64,000 nucleotides of DNA from Amphiura filiformis (Eukaryota > Echinodermata > Ophiuroidea > Amphilepidida > Amphiuridae). The position numbers and the translations under genes are program-made. Positions within the stretch are counted from its first letter, which is position 1. Every line of letters begins with the position of its first letter. The DNA lies in assembly GCF_039555335.1 (NCBI RefSeq), contig NC_092646.1, positions 24,120,893 to 24,184,892 of the forward strand. Direction: 5' to 3'. Shown one piece after another: positions 63,371 through 64,000 of this stretch. Below the pieces are notes generated by a model that searched no databases, was not told the origin of the DNA, and was given only the letters and a program-made list of their open reading frames with translations.

Positions 63371-63516
63371 GTAGGCATGCTAACTGTAAAGGGCTGTCAA
63401 GTGTCAGAAATGCATCAAATAAAAGTGCTGTAAATTCTTAACGCACGACCTATCGTTATGAATTCGGCAGACAGCTGAATCCAGATTCGGTTGTTGGTAC
63501 ATGTAAATTCATGTTA

Positions 63517-63738
63517 CGCACGCATTATTTTTTAATTAGAGAACAAGGGATCAATGCTTTACATATTAGAGGGCAGCATATCAATTTTAAACGCAGATCA
63601 GATGATAACAGGGTAATAAATAATCAAAAGATGGCGGCACATAGGGTTAACTATGATAACCGTTAAAAAATTGATATACTGCACTGTATAGGTAAAGCAT
63701 TGATCCCTTGTAATCTAATTCAAAAATAATGCATGCGT
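63517..63738. mobile_element. MITE near the window end
   Basis: ACGCACGCATTATTTTTTAA...ACAAGGGATCAATGCTTTAC at the left and GTAAAGCATTGATCCCTTGT...ATAATGCATGCGT at the right form about 75-base inverted arms. Confidence 0.8.
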
Positions 63739-64000
63739 AAGATGAAGTCACCAAAGGCTGTATGCCAAATTCATAATGTATGAAAGTATACATATTTAGG
63801 AATCTAAATATAAACACAGACTTTTTCAAGTATCAACCAAATAAGGAAAAAATATGATTTTTTTTTCACTGAACATGTCATTTTGTAGCCAAAGTCAAAA
63901 AGTCTCAAGAATGGAGTCTCTAGATTAAAAAACACACAAAGACCAAATTTTGAACAAGTAAACATTGTTATACTCCCTGGGAAAAAAACAGCAAGATTTT

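Overview
This is an animal nuclear genome window. It has AT-rich introns with GT-AG (and one GC-AG) boundaries, dense short inverted-repeat elements, a tRNA-derived SINE and an intronless RING/B-box/beta-propeller TRIM gene. The gene content and transposon load suit a marine invertebrate, perhaps a deuterostome such as a hemichordate; the species call is a guess.

Two housekeeping RNA-processing genes are arranged head to head. On the minus strand (2,509-21,881) lies TOE1, a CAF1-family DEDD 3'-exonuclease with a CCCH zinc finger. Six coding exons can be joined in frame. On the plus strand (41,618 to beyond the window end) lies CHERP, an SR-related splicing factor. Its SURP domain, CID domain and proline-rich exons are visible; the arginine/serine-rich and G-patch end would lie outside the window. 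A single-exon TRIM gene (6,643-8,337, plus) sits inside a TOE1 intron. Two further plausible plus-strand exons (1,728-1,953 and about 21,300-21,419) could not be assigned to a gene.

Both genes carry a tandem array made from one of their own exons, with nearly equal unit lengths. In TOE1, a 144-bp unit (5' part of an exon plus its upstream intron) is present about 42 times beside the one intact exon. Each unit has a splice acceptor, a truncated reading frame, an in-frame stop and an AATAAA. In CHERP, a 146-bp unit (93-bp phase 0-0 exon plus 53-bp intron) occurs nine times after the parental exon. Every difference I see between CHERP copies is synonymous, and the 53-bp introns are identical.

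The space between the two 5' ends (about 22.15-41.42 kb) is a mosaic of three repeat families in head-to-tail order. Each begins with a hairpin and a pyrimidine microsatellite and ends in CTAGT, which resembles a Helitron/Helentron-type non-autonomous array. A fourth element of the same design lies in a CHERP intron (51.48-54.24 kb). All four are dense in AGGTCAAAGGTCA, a perfect DR1 nuclear-receptor site. The remaining introns hold many MITEs and fold-back elements, several with clear target-site duplications.
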